Made by a program: the position numbers and the translations under genes. DNA of 64,000 bases from assembly GCF_007830235.1 (NCBI RefSeq), contig NZ_VLKI01000007.1, positions 1 through 64,000 of the forward strand. The letters run 5' to 3'. This document shows, one piece after another, positions 17,725-26,769 of the stretch. Under the pieces are notes generated by a model. That model was not told where the DNA came from. It did not search any database and worked only from the letters and a program-made list of their open reading frames with translations. Origin of the DNA: Cytobacillus oceanisediminis (GTDB taxonomy: Bacteria; Bacillota; Bacilli; Bacillales; Cytobacillaceae). Each line of letters opens with the position of its first letter. Position 1 is the first letter of the stretch.

Positions 17725-19008
17725 TTGCTGCTTATATTAGGTTTGACTGTTCTTCTAACGATGGTCATAGGTGTTCCAATTGCTTTCAGTCTGGGTCTGG
17801 GAGGATCATTAGCTTTATTTATAGGCAGTGAAGTACCGCCTCTGTTAGTAATTGGCCAAAAGGTTTTTAGAGGCATGGAATCTTTCCCACTTATGGCGAT
17901 ACCCTTCTTTGTCCTGGCAGGTGAATTAATGGGCAAATCTATTACTACTAAACTTATCAACTTTGCTTCTTCATTAGTTGGTCATATAAGAGGAGGACTG
18001 TCACAGGTCACTACCCTTTCTTCCATGTTTTTTGGAGGTGTTACAGGAGTAGGGGTCGCTGAAACTGCAGCAATAGGATCAATTATAATCCCTGCAATGG
18101 ATAAGAAGGGATATAAAAAATCATTTGCTGCAGCGGTTGTTGCAGCAAGTTCTACGCTGGGCCCTATCGTTCCCCCAAGCGTTCCAATGGTCATTTACGC
18201 TTTATCAGTAGGTGGAAGTGTTTCAATTGCAGGTCTTTTTCTTGCAGGTGTCATTCCTGCAATCCTAATTACAGTTTTCTTCATGATAGTCTCCTATATT
18301 ATTGCAATTAAAGAGAAACATCCTGTTGAAGGAAAGTTTAGCTTCGCGAATGTTTTAAGGAGTTTAAAAGAGGCGATATGGGCACTTTTTATGCCGTTAA
18401 TTATTGTAGGGGGAATGATTAGCGGTATATTTACAGCAACAGAAGCAGCTGTAGTGGCCGTTGTATATGCCTTATTTATCGGGTTTGTTGTCAATAAGGA
18501 TTTAAAGCTTAAAGATTTGCCAGAGTACTTTGTCAATACTTCAGTAGTGACAGCAATTGTCCTGATGCTGCTGGGAGTCTCAAAAATAGCGTCATGGGTG
18601 TTAACTGTTCAGCAGGTTCCAAGTATGTTGTCAGAAATTCTATTAAGTGTAACAGAAAGTCCCATGATCTTTCTCATTATTATTTCAATTCTGCTTTTTA
18701 TTGTTGGGTGTTTTATTGAATCTTCGGCAGCCATTATTATGCTAGCTCCGATACTTGCACCAGTAGCTATGTCCTTCGGGGTAGACCCGATTCATTTTGG
18801 TTTCATGTTAGTTATGAATCTAATGATAGGAATGATCACTCCTCCTGTAGGAGTCATCTTGTTTGTTGCAACAGGCATTGCAGATATCAAATTTGAGGCA
18901 TTGATAAAGGCTATTGTACCATATATTGTCGTTGCCTATTTTGTACTTCTATTAGTTATTTTCTTCCCGGCACTTACCACATGGATTCCAAGTTTGCTTG
19001 GCTATTAA
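17725..19008 (+). CDS. dctM: TRAP transporter large permease (DctM family)
   Basis: The transport-pathway subunit, 427 residues, with about 11-12 membrane helices and conserved family segments (TTLSSMFFGGVTGVG, GPIVPPSVPMVIY, MITPPVGVILF). It starts with TTG at 17725, seven bases after GGGGGAG. Only three bases separate it from dctQ, so translation is probably coupled. Confidence 0.93.
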   Translation: MLLILGLTVLLTMVIGVPIAFSLGLGGSLALFIGSEVPPLLVIGQKVFRGMESFPLMAIPFFVLAGELMGKSITTKLINFASSLVGHIRGGLSQVTTLSSMFFGGVTGVGVAETAAIGSIIIPAMDKKGYKKSFAAAVVAASSTLGPIVPPSVPMVIYALSVGGSVSIAGLFLAGVIPAILITVFFMIVSYIIAIKEKHPVEGKFSFANVLRSLKEAIWALFMPLIIVGGMISGIFTATEAAVVAVVYALFIGFVVNKDLKLKDLPEYFVNTSVVTAIVLMLLGVSKIASWVLTVQQVPSMLSEILLSVTESPMIFLIIISILLFIVGCFIESSAAIIMLAPILAPVAMSFGVDPIHFGFMLVMNLMIGMITPPVGVILFVATGIADIKFEALIKAIVPYIVVAYFVLLLVIFFPALTTWIPSLLGY

Positions 19009-19031
19009 ATTATAGATTGAGAGGGAAAAAG

Positions 19032-19808
19032 ATGAATAAATTTGGAAAAAAACTATCAGAAAATAAAATTGCATTTGGAACATTTTGTGCACTAAAAGAT
19101 CCAGCAATAATTGAGATTTTAGGATATGCGGGTTATGATTTCGCCATTATTGACCTGGAGCATTCAACTTTGGATTTATCCACAGTTGAACATTTTATAC
19201 GTGCTGCAAAAGTAGCAAATGTCACTTCAATAGTTAGAATGACTCAAGGAGACTTTCCAACCATTTTAAGAGTAGTAGAAGCGGGGGCTGAAGGAATAAT
19301 GTTCCCGCACGTTATGTCTAAGGAGGATGCCCAAAAAATTGTGGATATGGCTAAATATCCGCCAGTTGGAAGACGCGGTATTGACGGTTCTACAAGGTCA
19401 GCAAAATACGGAAATGTATCAATGACCGAGCATATGAGACTTCAAAATGAAAATGTTAGTGTAATAGGTATGATTGAAGATAAGGAAGCTGTAGAGAATC
19501 TGGATGTAATTTTACAGGTGGAAGGGTTGGATTATCTTTTCATTGGGGCCGCAGACTTATCGACTTCTTATAATTTGCCGCATCAAGTAACCCATCCAAC
19601 GGTGCAGAAAGCTATTAAAGAAATTATCTCAAAGGCCAATGCAGCTGGGATTAAAGTTGGAGTGCCGGCCTATGATGAAGTCCAAACAGGTCAGGTAATA
19701 GAAATGGGAGCTGGATTCGTTACAAGCCCGGCCGTTGACACTTACCATTTAACGGAAACACTGACAAAACATCTTAATAAGGTGAAAAACTATCAAACAG
19801 AAAGGTGA
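19032..19808 (+). CDS. HpcH/HpaI-family aldolase
   Basis: A class II, metal-dependent pyruvate aldolase of 258 residues that cleaves 4-hydroxy-2-oxo acids to pyruvate plus an aldehyde or keto acid. Visible family signatures are DLEHSTLD, GAEGIMFPHV, the metal-binding GMIEDKEAVENL and the IGAADLS segment. I chose the ATG at 19032 because GAGGGAAAAAG precedes it; the longer frame overlaps the end of dctM without a site. Its stop overlaps the ribosome site of the next small gene. The exact substrate is unknown. Confidence 0.88.
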   Translation: MNKFGKKLSENKIAFGTFCALKDPAIIEILGYAGYDFAIIDLEHSTLDLSTVEHFIRAAKVANVTSIVRMTQGDFPTILRVVEAGAEGIMFPHVMSKEDAQKIVDMAKYPPVGRRGIDGSTRSAKYGNVSMTEHMRLQNENVSVIGMIEDKEAVENLDVILQVEGLDYLFIGAADLSTSYNLPHQVTHPTVQKAIKEIISKANAAGIKVGVPAYDEVQTGQVIEMGAGFVTSPAVDTYHLTETLTKHLNKVKNYQTER

Positions 19809-19813
19809 AAACG

Positions 19814-19990
19814 ATGAATAACAAACATTTTATTGAGTTTTTATTAAAGAAAAATGACATTAAGACTGGTTTTAATATTGATGAGTTAAGTAATCACCTT
19901 GATTTTTTAAAAGAAAAGAGTCAACTTCTTAAAAGAAATAAACGTTTAGCAGATTATGAACCGACTTTTACTAGCCATCAAAAATACTAG
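19814..19990 (+). CDS. AtzG-like small amidase partner (DUF4089-type), 58 residues
   Basis: A small helical protein immediately upstream of an amidase. AAAGGTG lies six bases before the ATG and overlaps the aldolase stop. Its layout is an N-terminal helix, then LSNHLDFLKEKSQLL, then a C-terminal YEPTF tail. This resembles AtzG of the cyanuric acid pathway, whose tail reads EPAPVF and which pairs with the amidase AtzE much as GatC pairs with GatA. Identity is weak at this length, so the assignment rests on pattern and position. If right, it is a structural subunit of the neighbouring amidase. Confidence 0.55.
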   Translation: MNNKHFIEFLLKKNDIKTGFNIDELSNHLDFLKEKSQLLKRNKRLADYEPTFTSHQKY

Positions 19991-20015
19991 AAATAATTAA
20001 TTCAAGGAGGAGAAA

Positions 20016-21410
20016 ATGGCAGGAAATAAAGTAGAATTTTTAGAATGGTCATTTACCAAATTAAGTGAATCAATCAGAACGAAAGAAATATCTCCTGTTG
20101 AAGTTGTAGAGGAATCAATTAAATATATCGAACAAACAAACACCAAAATAAATGCTTTTATAACTGTTATGTATGACGAAGCTGCTGAAAAAGCTAAAAA
20201 AGCTGAGTCAGAAATTCTCAGAGGTGAATATAAAGGAACTCTTCATGGAGTTCCAATTGGATTGAAGGACATCATTTATACTAAGGGAACCAGAACAACA
20301 TTTGGTGCAGAAAGGTATAAAGATTTTATTCCTAATATGAACGCTGAAATTGTTAATAAATTGGATGTCTCAGGAGCGATTATTATTGGGAAACAAAATT
20401 TACACCAATTCGCTTATGGGACAACTGGAGACAGATCTTTTTTTGGCCCGACCCTAAATCCAAAAAATACTGAAAAAGTCACAGGAGGATCAAGTGCAGG
20501 GGGAGCAGCGGCTGTCGCTGCAGACATGTGTTATGCCTCTATAGGGTCAGATACTGGGGGCTCTATTCGAATTCCAGCTTCTTTTTGCGGGATTGTAGGA
20601 ATGAAACCGACATATGGCCTAGTCAGCAAACATGGATCAATGGCACTCAGCTGGTCTTTGGATCATTTAGGACCTATGACTAAAACAGTTAAAGATAATG
20701 CATTATTATTGAATGCCATTGCGGGCTACGATTCTAAAGATCCACAATCCGATAAATCCCAGCCAACAATTGATTTTTCATCTTTATTAGGAAAAAGCAT
20801 TAAGAATTTAAGGATTGGGGTACCAAGTTCATTTTACTTCGACATCATACAGGAAGAGGTTTTGGAAAAATTTGAGAAGGTTATCGATTTATTAAAGAGT
20901 CAAGGTGTAGAGATTGTCCCAGTTAAGCTGGAGCATATGGACGAACTGTTAATTTCACAGCAAGTGGTTATTTCAACAGAAAGCTTTACTTCCTTAGAGA
21001 ATGAAGTATCCGAGGCACCAGAAATGATAGATGATGAAGTCAGAAGCCGTATATTGGGAGGGATGCTCACTCAAGCAAGTGACTATATAAGAATGTTGAG
21101 AATGAAGAACTTCGGAATAGAAATGTTTAAAAACGCCATGAGGGATATAGATTTAATGGTTACTCCAACAATTTGTGCATTACCTTCGGATATTGAACAA
21201 AGGGTAGTTTATTTTGATGAGAAAAAGGAGCACCCAAGAATATTTGCTCGATTAACAGGACCTACAAATACAGTTGGTTTTCCATCGTTATCTGTACCTG
21301 GAGGAAAATCTAGTAATGGGCTGCCTATTGGAATTCAATTTATAGGCAGACCTTATGAAGAAACAACCTTATACCAGGTTGGCTATGCCTTAGAGCAGTT
21401 GATTAATTAA
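20016..21410 (+). CDS. amidase-signature enzyme (AtzE/GatA-like)
   Basis: Hydrolyses a carboxamide to acid and ammonia. The 464 residues carry the Ser-cisSer-Lys triad of the amidase signature family: Lys84 (PIGLKDI), cis-Ser159 (TGGSSAGG) and nucleophile Ser183 (SDTGGSIRIPA). The spacing is identical to well-studied amidases. AAGGAGG precedes the ATG. It is not a gatCAB set, because no gatB follows. With the AtzG-like protein ahead and two aldolases around it, it probably deaminates a catabolic amide brought in by the TRAP system. Confidence 0.9.
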   Translation: MAGNKVEFLEWSFTKLSESIRTKEISPVEVVEESIKYIEQTNTKINAFITVMYDEAAEKAKKAESEILRGEYKGTLHGVPIGLKDIIYTKGTRTTFGAERYKDFIPNMNAEIVNKLDVSGAIIIGKQNLHQFAYGTTGDRSFFGPTLNPKNTEKVTGGSSAGGAAAVAADMCYASIGSDTGGSIRIPASFCGIVGMKPTYGLVSKHGSMALSWSLDHLGPMTKTVKDNALLLNAIAGYDSKDPQSDKSQPTIDFSSLLGKSIKNLRIGVPSSFYFDIIQEEVLEKFEKVIDLLKSQGVEIVPVKLEHMDELLISQQVVISTESFTSLENEVSEAPEMIDDEVRSRILGGMLTQASDYIRMLRMKNFGIEMFKNAMRDIDLMVTPTICALPSDIEQRVVYFDEKKEHPRIFARLTGPTNTVGFPSLSVPGGKSSNGLPIGIQFIGRPYEETTLYQVGYALEQLIN

Positions 21411-21425
21411 TAAGGGGGGAGTGAA

Positions 21426-22106
21426 GTGTCAAACGTTGGTTGCAGGATTTACACTAATTTTACAAGGCCAGAAAAAGAACTTGTCCGAGCCTTTGAGAAT
21501 ATGGCAGTAGCAAATATCGCTGACAACATGAATCGGAGTTCTTGTTTGAATTCAAATATTAAGCCAATGAATTCGGGGAGAATATTAGGCCCAGCACTGA
21601 CTGTTAAATCAAGAAAAGGTGATAATCTATTATTTCATAAAGCATTAGATATAGCACAGCCTGGTGATATAATTGTTGTTGATGCACAGGGAGATACATC
21701 AAATGCTGTTGCGGGTGAAATAATGATGCGTTATGCAATAAAGAAAGGAATCGGTGGCTTTTTAATTGATGGAGTCATTCGTGATTTAGATTCAATTACT
21801 GAATCACTGTTTCCTGTATACGCGATTGGAACATCTCCAAATGGACCATATAAAGACGGTCCAGGAGAGATAAATGTACCTATCTCTTGTGGCGGTGTTG
21901 TGGTTCACCCTGGAGATATTGTAGTTGGTGATAAAGATGGTGTAGTAATAATCAATCCAAAAGATGCTCCATTTTTGCTCGAAAAAACAAATAAAACCAA
22001 TAAATGGGAAGAAGAGGTCTTTGAATCAATAGAAAATAACTCTTTTAATCGAGAATGGATAGATAAAAAATTAATGGAGTTAGGGTGTGAAATAATAAAT
22101 AATTAA
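21426..22106 (+). CDS. RraA-family aldolase/decarboxylase (HMG aldolase-like)
   Basis: A 226-residue member of the RraA fold family, which in catabolic operons acts as 4-hydroxy-4-methyl-2-oxoglutarate/4-carboxy-4-hydroxy-2-oxoadipate aldolase or oxaloacetate decarboxylase. Signature segments are GFLIDGVIRD (active-site Arg-Asp) and GDKDGVVII near the C-terminus. It starts with GTG at 21426 behind a run of six G. It is the last gene of the TRAP-amidase operon, and a strong terminator follows. A regulator-of-RNase role is unlikely in this context. Confidence 0.85.
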   Translation: MSNVGCRIYTNFTRPEKELVRAFENMAVANIADNMNRSSCLNSNIKPMNSGRILGPALTVKSRKGDNLLFHKALDIAQPGDIIVVDAQGDTSNAVAGEIMMRYAIKKGIGGFLIDGVIRDLDSITESLFPVYAIGTSPNGPYKDGPGEINVPISCGGVVVHPGDIVVGDKDGVVIINPKDAPFLLEKTNKTNKWEEEVFESIENNSFNREWIDKKLMELGCEIINN

Positions 22107-22146
22107 GTGAGAATATGAAAATTCAAAAGGTTTGTGATAATTTTTT

Positions 22147-22186
22147 AAAGCAATAGCAAAACTTAAAAGTTGCTATTGCTTTTTAT
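22147..22186 (+). terminator. terminator of the TRAP-amidase operon
   Basis: AAAGCAATAGCAA (22147-22159) pairs perfectly with TTGCTATTGCTTT (22170-22182), with a T-run after it. Confidence 0.9.
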
Positions 22187-22501
22187 CGTATTTTCATTTT
22201 CTCTTTTTTCCTTAACTGCTCTCCTTTTACGATAAGCTGCAAAATAGCTTAATAACTTTATTAGTTGAAAAAAGTTTATTGTTCTCGTAGCTTTAAAATT
22301 CTTCTTCAAATTAGTCCCCAAAACCTACTTTCAAGATTAAAAACACCCTATTTTTTATAAACCCACACCTTTAAATGTATCAATTTAGTAGCATGGTACT
22401 CCTTTCATTACCCCAATTTATACTCACAATGTTCCCCTTAACTATGAATATTGGCAACTACTTTATTTTTCAATCAATTTGCGAATTTTAGGAGGAAAAC
22501 C
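22187..22501. other. AT-rich intergenic region
   Basis: No gene or recognisable RNA is visible. It should contain the promoter of the dockerin protein gene, but I see no -35/-10 pair good enough to call. Confidence 0.4.
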
Positions 22502-23071
22502 ATGAAGCAACGAAAGAATCTTTTAAAAGGTACCTTGGCCGCAAGTTTATTATTTTCTGCTTCCATTCCATTTATGTACTTGCAGAGAAGAGAGTTTGCC
22601 AGAGCAGCAGATGGAACTGTCTACCAGGGAACAATGGATAGCAAAGGATTATTTGAAGTCTTCGTACCTGCTGATCGCAAGGCCTATACAGTCTGCGTGG
22701 AGGTCCCAGGCCATACGGCAGAATATAAAAATGTATTGGCAAGCATAGGAGTTGATGGGGAGTATCGCGGTATATATGTAAGAATCAATCCGGAGGACAA
22801 TCTTGCCGGTGATGTTAACCAGGATCAAATCATTGATATCCGTGATATGAATGAAGCAGTCGAAAACTACGGAGAACAAAACCCTGAGAATCCTAACCTC
22901 GACATTAACCAGGATGGAGTCGTCAATGAAACAGATGTCAGATGGATTGAGAAGAACTTCTTATCGAAGGGGCCTTTAGCAGGAAACGGAAACACACCAA
23001 AAGAAACGATTGGGAAAAAGGGGCTTGCTGATTTCTTAAAAATGATTGGCTTGGCGCCAAAGGGAGAATAA
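22502..23071 (+). CDS. secreted dockerin-domain protein
   Basis: A 189-residue exported protein. Residues 1-35 are a signal peptide with likely cleavage after ARA. A small beta-rich segment follows, then a dockerin type I-like pair of calcium loops, DVNQDQIIDIRD (about 103-114) and DINQDGVVNETD (about 134-145). In cellulosomes dockerins plug enzymes into cohesins. In Bacillaceae, isolated dockerin repeats often end extracellular proteases or carbohydrate-binding proteins. No catalytic domain is present here, so it may be a remnant or an accessory protein. AGGAGG precedes the ATG at 22502. Confidence 0.75.
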   Translation: MKQRKNLLKGTLAASLLFSASIPFMYLQRREFARAADGTVYQGTMDSKGLFEVFVPADRKAYTVCVEVPGHTAEYKNVLASIGVDGEYRGIYVRINPEDNLAGDVNQDQIIDIRDMNEAVENYGEQNPENPNLDINQDGVVNETDVRWIEKNFLSKGPLAGNGNTPKETIGKKGLADFLKMIGLAPKGE

Positions 23072-23083
23072 TAGCTAGGAAAA

Positions 23084-23113
23084 AAGCGGGAGAACTATCT
23101 TCCGCTTTTTTTT
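23084..23113 (+). terminator. terminator of the dockerin protein gene
   Basis: AAGCGGGAGA pairs with TCTTCCGCTT around a four-base loop, followed by seven or eight T. Confidence 0.85.
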
Positions 23114-23180
23114 ATGGCAAGATAGAAAATTGTGAGCGCTTTAATTATAATAAGAGAATCAATGACAACCGAGGTGCATC

Positions 23181-24428
23181 ATGATAATAGGGAAAATCAT
23201 AAAATTTCACCGGGAAAAAGCAGGTCTGACTCAAGGACAGCTAGGAGAGGGTATATGTTCCGTAACCCATTTAAGCAAGATAGAAAGAGGAATCACTGAA
23301 TTCTCAGAAGAAATTACAAATCTGCTTGCAAAAAAACTGCAAATTAACCCCCAGGATGAAATTGTTCGGTATCATGATCTTTCTAAAAGGCTAAATCAAT
23401 GGCATGATGCTATGATTATGCAGCGTATACCAGAATCTGAAACTCTTAAAATTGAACTGGAAGAAGAAACCCTCATACATATGCCGGAGTTTCAAGTTTT
23501 ATATCGTTTGCTCTCAGCCAGATATTATTTATCTGTTAATAAATTGGAATCAGCTTTTAGGATTATACAGGAACTGCAAAGGAATGAAACGGCGTTATCA
23601 CCGCATGACCGTGGTATGTTAAAGCATGTACTCGGCATCTATTATTTTCTTACCGGCCAATTTCTTGATTGCATCAGCAGTCTAACTTCAATCGATCAAG
23701 ACCAATATAACCATGAAGAATATTATTATCATTTGGCGATCGCGTACCATTCCATCCATTCCAATATCACAGCCTATTATTATGGAAAAAAGGCCCTTCA
23801 ATATTTTCAAAGAACACTAAACATCCTTCGTATCATCGATACCGAAATGCTTTTGATCATTCAGCTTAATTCAAAAGAACTTCACGACTTTAATGAAACA
23901 AAAGAAAAATATGAACAGCTTATTAAATTATGCGATGCTTGTAACTCAGATGCCCGGAAATCCAAACTTTATCATAATCTTGCATTCGAATATTTTCGGA
24001 GGAAAAAGTATCGTGATTCTGCGGCACTATACAAGGAAGCTATAAAATTAACAGAGGAAAATGCCCCTCACTACTTAACGGCATTAGATGGATATATACA
24101 TACCTGTTTTAAAGGAAGTCTGCAGCCTAAAGAGACTTTAATAGAATTATCGGAAAAAGGCTTAAAGCAGGCAAAAGACCTGGATTCTTATACATGGATT
24201 TACTTTCAACTGCATCTCCATTTATTAAGGGAGGAAGAAAAATTATATTATCAATTAATAGAGGAAACCGCATTGCCATACTTTAAGAATATTGGCTATG
24301 GCATCTTAATCGACCATTACGAGAAAAAGCTGTTTCATTATTACTCTCGAAAGGGAGATGCCCAAAAAGCTTTGGAATTGGCAAGTTCGTTTATACATAA
24401 ACAAAAAAGCTATTATGATCATGACTAA
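23181..24428 (+). CDS. XRE-type regulator with TPR repeats (RNPP/NprR-like architecture)
   Basis: A 415-residue regulator. Residues about 5-60 form an XRE helix-turn-helix (GLTQGQLGEGICSVTHLSKIERG). The rest is a chain of TPR-type helical pairs rich in Tyr, Leu and Ala. This is the architecture of peptide-sensing regulators such as NprR, PlcR and AimR. I looked for a small secreted peptide gene immediately downstream and found a terminator instead. Either the signal is encoded elsewhere or this is a non-peptide TPR regulator. GAGGTG precedes the ATG. A weak cre-like sequence lies near 23131-23147. Confidence 0.78.
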   Translation: MIIGKIIKFHREKAGLTQGQLGEGICSVTHLSKIERGITEFSEEITNLLAKKLQINPQDEIVRYHDLSKRLNQWHDAMIMQRIPESETLKIELEEETLIHMPEFQVLYRLLSARYYLSVNKLESAFRIIQELQRNETALSPHDRGMLKHVLGIYYFLTGQFLDCISSLTSIDQDQYNHEEYYYHLAIAYHSIHSNITAYYYGKKALQYFQRTLNILRIIDTEMLLIIQLNSKELHDFNETKEKYEQLIKLCDACNSDARKSKLYHNLAFEYFRRKKYRDSAALYKEAIKLTEENAPHYLTALDGYIHTCFKGSLQPKETLIELSEKGLKQAKDLDSYTWIYFQLHLHLLREEEKLYYQLIEETALPYFKNIGYGILIDHYEKKLFHYYSRKGDAQKALELASSFIHKQKSYYDHD

Positions 24429-24436
24429 ATAAAACA

Positions 24437-24481
24437 AGGCTTGTACCTGGCTGCAGGTATATATTAGCCAGGCACAAGCCT
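24437..24481. terminator. shared terminator between convergent genes
   Basis: A stem of about 15 pairs (AGGCTTGTACCTGGCT with AGCCAGGCACAAGCCT) lies in the 65-base gap between the XRE-TPR gene and the convergent acetamidase gene. Confidence 0.8.
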
Positions 24482-24493
24482 AAATCTAGTTAT

Positions 24494-25429
24494 TTATCTT
24501 ATCGCCCCATGCGGCAGAACAGCATGGACTCCTTTTACTCCATTAACCACCTGTGTAATTCTCAAATCAACCGTCACACTTGCTAATGCTAGTGCTTCGG
24601 CTTTTTCAACCTCATGAATCTCCTGGATCAGTTCCACTATTCCATTGAGAGCTTCACCCGCTGCTGTATTCAGGTCTTCATTAAAACCAAATGTAATCCA
24701 GCCTGCAGGGGTATTGGCCCTTGGCAGCTTCAGCTGCAAATCTTCTCTAATCGTTAAAGTAATATCAACTAAATCCATTGGACACTCGATGGCTGTACCA
24801 GATACTTCTCCATCTCCCTGGGCTGCATGGCCATCACCAATGGAGAAAAGAGCACCTTCTACAGAAATCGGCAGATATAAAGTGCTTCCTCTTCCAAGCT
24901 CTTTGCAATCAATATTTCCCCCACAATAACGCGGAGGAGAAGTGGAATGGATGCCGGATTCTGCAGGTGCTACCCCCATCAATCCGATGAATGGATTAAG
25001 AGCTACGTGAAAGAGCCTATCAGAAATCTGGCATGTGCCAGTCATAGCGGTAGGGTTCAGTTTCCAATCCAATTGAATTCGATCCCCGCCAGTTAAACCA
25101 AGTTGATCATTTTGCCAGCTCTTATTCCCGCCTGCCCAATTCCGTCCATACCATCCCGGGACAATATCATTGAGTTTTACTTCCAGAACCATTCCTGGCT
25201 TTGCCTGTTTGACTTCGATTGGTCCCACCATTGGATGACCTGGCTTTTCTTCATTCTCTCTTGATTGAAAAACAACTCTTTTCTCATCCTTTGAGCTTGA
25301 ATAGCCCCATTGGATATCAGGAGTTTGCAGACGAATGGAATCGCCTGAATCGATCGTTAAAATGGGTTGGTACTCATTGCTAAATGAACCATGCAGGTTT
25401 TGCTTATTTATTGTCAGTGTATGTTTCAT
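24494..25429 (-). CDS. acetamidase/formamidase family protein
   Basis: A cytosolic amidohydrolase of the FmdA/AmdA family, 311 residues, that releases ammonia from short amides. Conserved parts are HPMVGPIEV near 65, the GGNIDCKELGRGSTLYLP core near 168-185 and the IGDGHAAQGDGEVSGTAIE segment near 197-215, which together hold the metal-binding residues. AAGGGG lies before the ATG at 25429. It is followed on the same strand by the EamA transporter gene, and the pair may form a unit. Substrate is not deducible. Confidence 0.88.
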   Translation of the reverse strand: MKHTLTINKQNLHGSFSNEYQPILTIDSGDSIRLQTPDIQWGYSSSKDEKRVVFQSRENEEKPGHPMVGPIEVKQAKPGMVLEVKLNDIVPGWYGRNWAGGNKSWQNDQLGLTGGDRIQLDWKLNPTAMTGTCQISDRLFHVALNPFIGLMGVAPAESGIHSTSPPRYCGGNIDCKELGRGSTLYLPISVEGALFSIGDGHAAQGDGEVSGTAIECPMDLVDITLTIREDLQLKLPRANTPAGWITFGFNEDLNTAAGEALNGIVELIQEIHEVEKAEALALASVTVDLRITQVVNGVKGVHAVLPHGAIR

Positions 25430-25499
25430 AGATAATCGCCCCTTGAAAGGTATATTGACTTAAAAAATTATGTAATCAGTCTGCTTAGATCTTAATGAC

Positions 25500-26435
25500 C
25501 TAAGCAGTTTTATTTTTTACGATATTTCCTTTGAGCTTTCTCTTAAATAGGTTTGGATTTGTGCCTGCATAAACGCCTGTTAGAACGAATCCAGCTCCTA
25601 TTCCATGAGCCAATGTAAAGGTTTCCCCTAAAAAGATGGTGGCCATGATGACAGCTGATACTGGCATCACATTAATAAAAATAGATGCCTTTGCTGCACC
25701 AACTTCTTTAATTCCGTTATAGTACATAACAAACGAGACAACTGTAACAAAAATGCTCATATGAGCAATGGCTGCCCATGTAGTTAAACTAGCTTCCTGG
25801 ACATCCAGCCAGGATGTTTCAGCCAGAGCAAAGGGCAATAGAAACAAAGTACCATACGCAACTGCATAGGTTGTTGATTCCACTGAACTAAACTTCTTCA
25901 ATACGACTTTACCCACTACGCTGTAAATGGCCCAGCTTACAACAGCTCCAAGCAAAACGAAATCAATCGGTTCAAAACCATATTGGAAAAGGGTGAGAAT
26001 GTGTCCTTCGGTAATGATAAAAACAACTCCAGTCAGAGCAATTGCCATCCCTATTATGCTGTTCCTGGTAATCTTCTCTTTTAAAAATAATCCCGATAAA
26101 AGAACGATTAGTACTGGATTAGAAGCAATAAATAACGAACTTTTAATAACCGGTGCATGTTTGGTGGCTAGAAAGAAACAAATATTATACAAAGCAATTC
26201 CCGTTAAACCGAGAAGAACAAACAAACCATGGTCCTTTAAAGTCGGCTTCTTCCGATCTTTTTCCATAACCCACATAAGCGGGAAAAGCAGGATGGCTGC
26301 CCCAAAAAAACGCAAAAAAGCAACGGTAGCCGGCTCAAAGCTTTGCACGGCAAACTTCCCAGCTATAAATGCGCTGCCCCAGGTGGCAGTAGCTAAAGTC
26401 AGCATTCCATATATAACCCATAATCTCTTTTTCAA
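25500..26435 (-). CDS. EamA/DMT-family transporter
   Basis: A ten-helix drug/metabolite transporter of 311 residues, with the two EamA repeats at about 8-145 and 160-295. Family members export amino acids, purines or other metabolites. The start is TTG at 26435 with GAAGGCG upstream. It lies upstream of the acetamidase gene on the same strand, 70 bases away with a hairpin between. Substrate unknown. Confidence 0.87.
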   Translation of the reverse strand: MKKRLWVIYGMLTLATATWGSAFIAGKFAVQSFEPATVAFLRFFGAAILLFPLMWVMEKDRKKPTLKDHGLFVLLGLTGIALYNICFFLATKHAPVIKSSLFIASNPVLIVLLSGLFLKEKITRNSIIGMAIALTGVVFIITEGHILTLFQYGFEPIDFVLLGAVVSWAIYSVVGKVVLKKFSSVESTTYAVAYGTLFLLPFALAETSWLDVQEASLTTWAAIAHMSIFVTVVSFVMYYNGIKEVGAAKASIFINVMPVSAVIMATIFLGETFTLAHGIGAGFVLTGVYAGTNPNLFKRKLKGNIVKNKTA

Positions 26436-26540
26436 GTCTTCGCCTTCATTCTTTTTTAATTTTTATAAATAGTATTATAGCATCTTATTCGTATTCCGAA
26501 ATAGTTTTTTAGAAAGGTATAAGCTTGCAGTAAAATATAG

Positions 26541-26583
26541 GAAAAAAGAACGATTAAATATATTATTTTTAATCGTTCTTTAT
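26541..26583 (-). terminator. orphan palindrome, terminator-like on the minus strand
   Basis: AAGAACGATTAAA (26547-26559 area) and TTTAATCGTTCTT (26568-26580) form a perfect 13-pair stem, and the minus strand reads into six T. It lies about 105 bases upstream of the EamA gene and points toward it, so it could act as a leader attenuator. No known riboswitch is visible before it. The rest of the 334-base gap shows nothing else. Confidence 0.45.
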
Positions 26584-26769
26584 CGATTTAAAGCGAAAAA
26601 CTGAGTTTTTTCCTCTATATGTACTATTAGGAAGTGGGTTATTAAAAAAATCTAGCTTTAAAATTTGCTGAAAATTCATACTTTCATCTCTGTTGGTCAA
26701 TAACCTCATCTTATATTATTTCTTTAGGGTCCCGAATAAATGTGGGCTACTAAGAAGGGGTGAATACAT

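Noticed and set aside
23131..23147. cre site upstream of the XRE-TPR gene
   Set aside because: At least two mismatches to the CcpA consensus; too weak to call.
24429..24493. Signal-peptide gene for the XRE-TPR regulator
   Set aside because: The gap is only 65 bases and is filled by a terminator stem.
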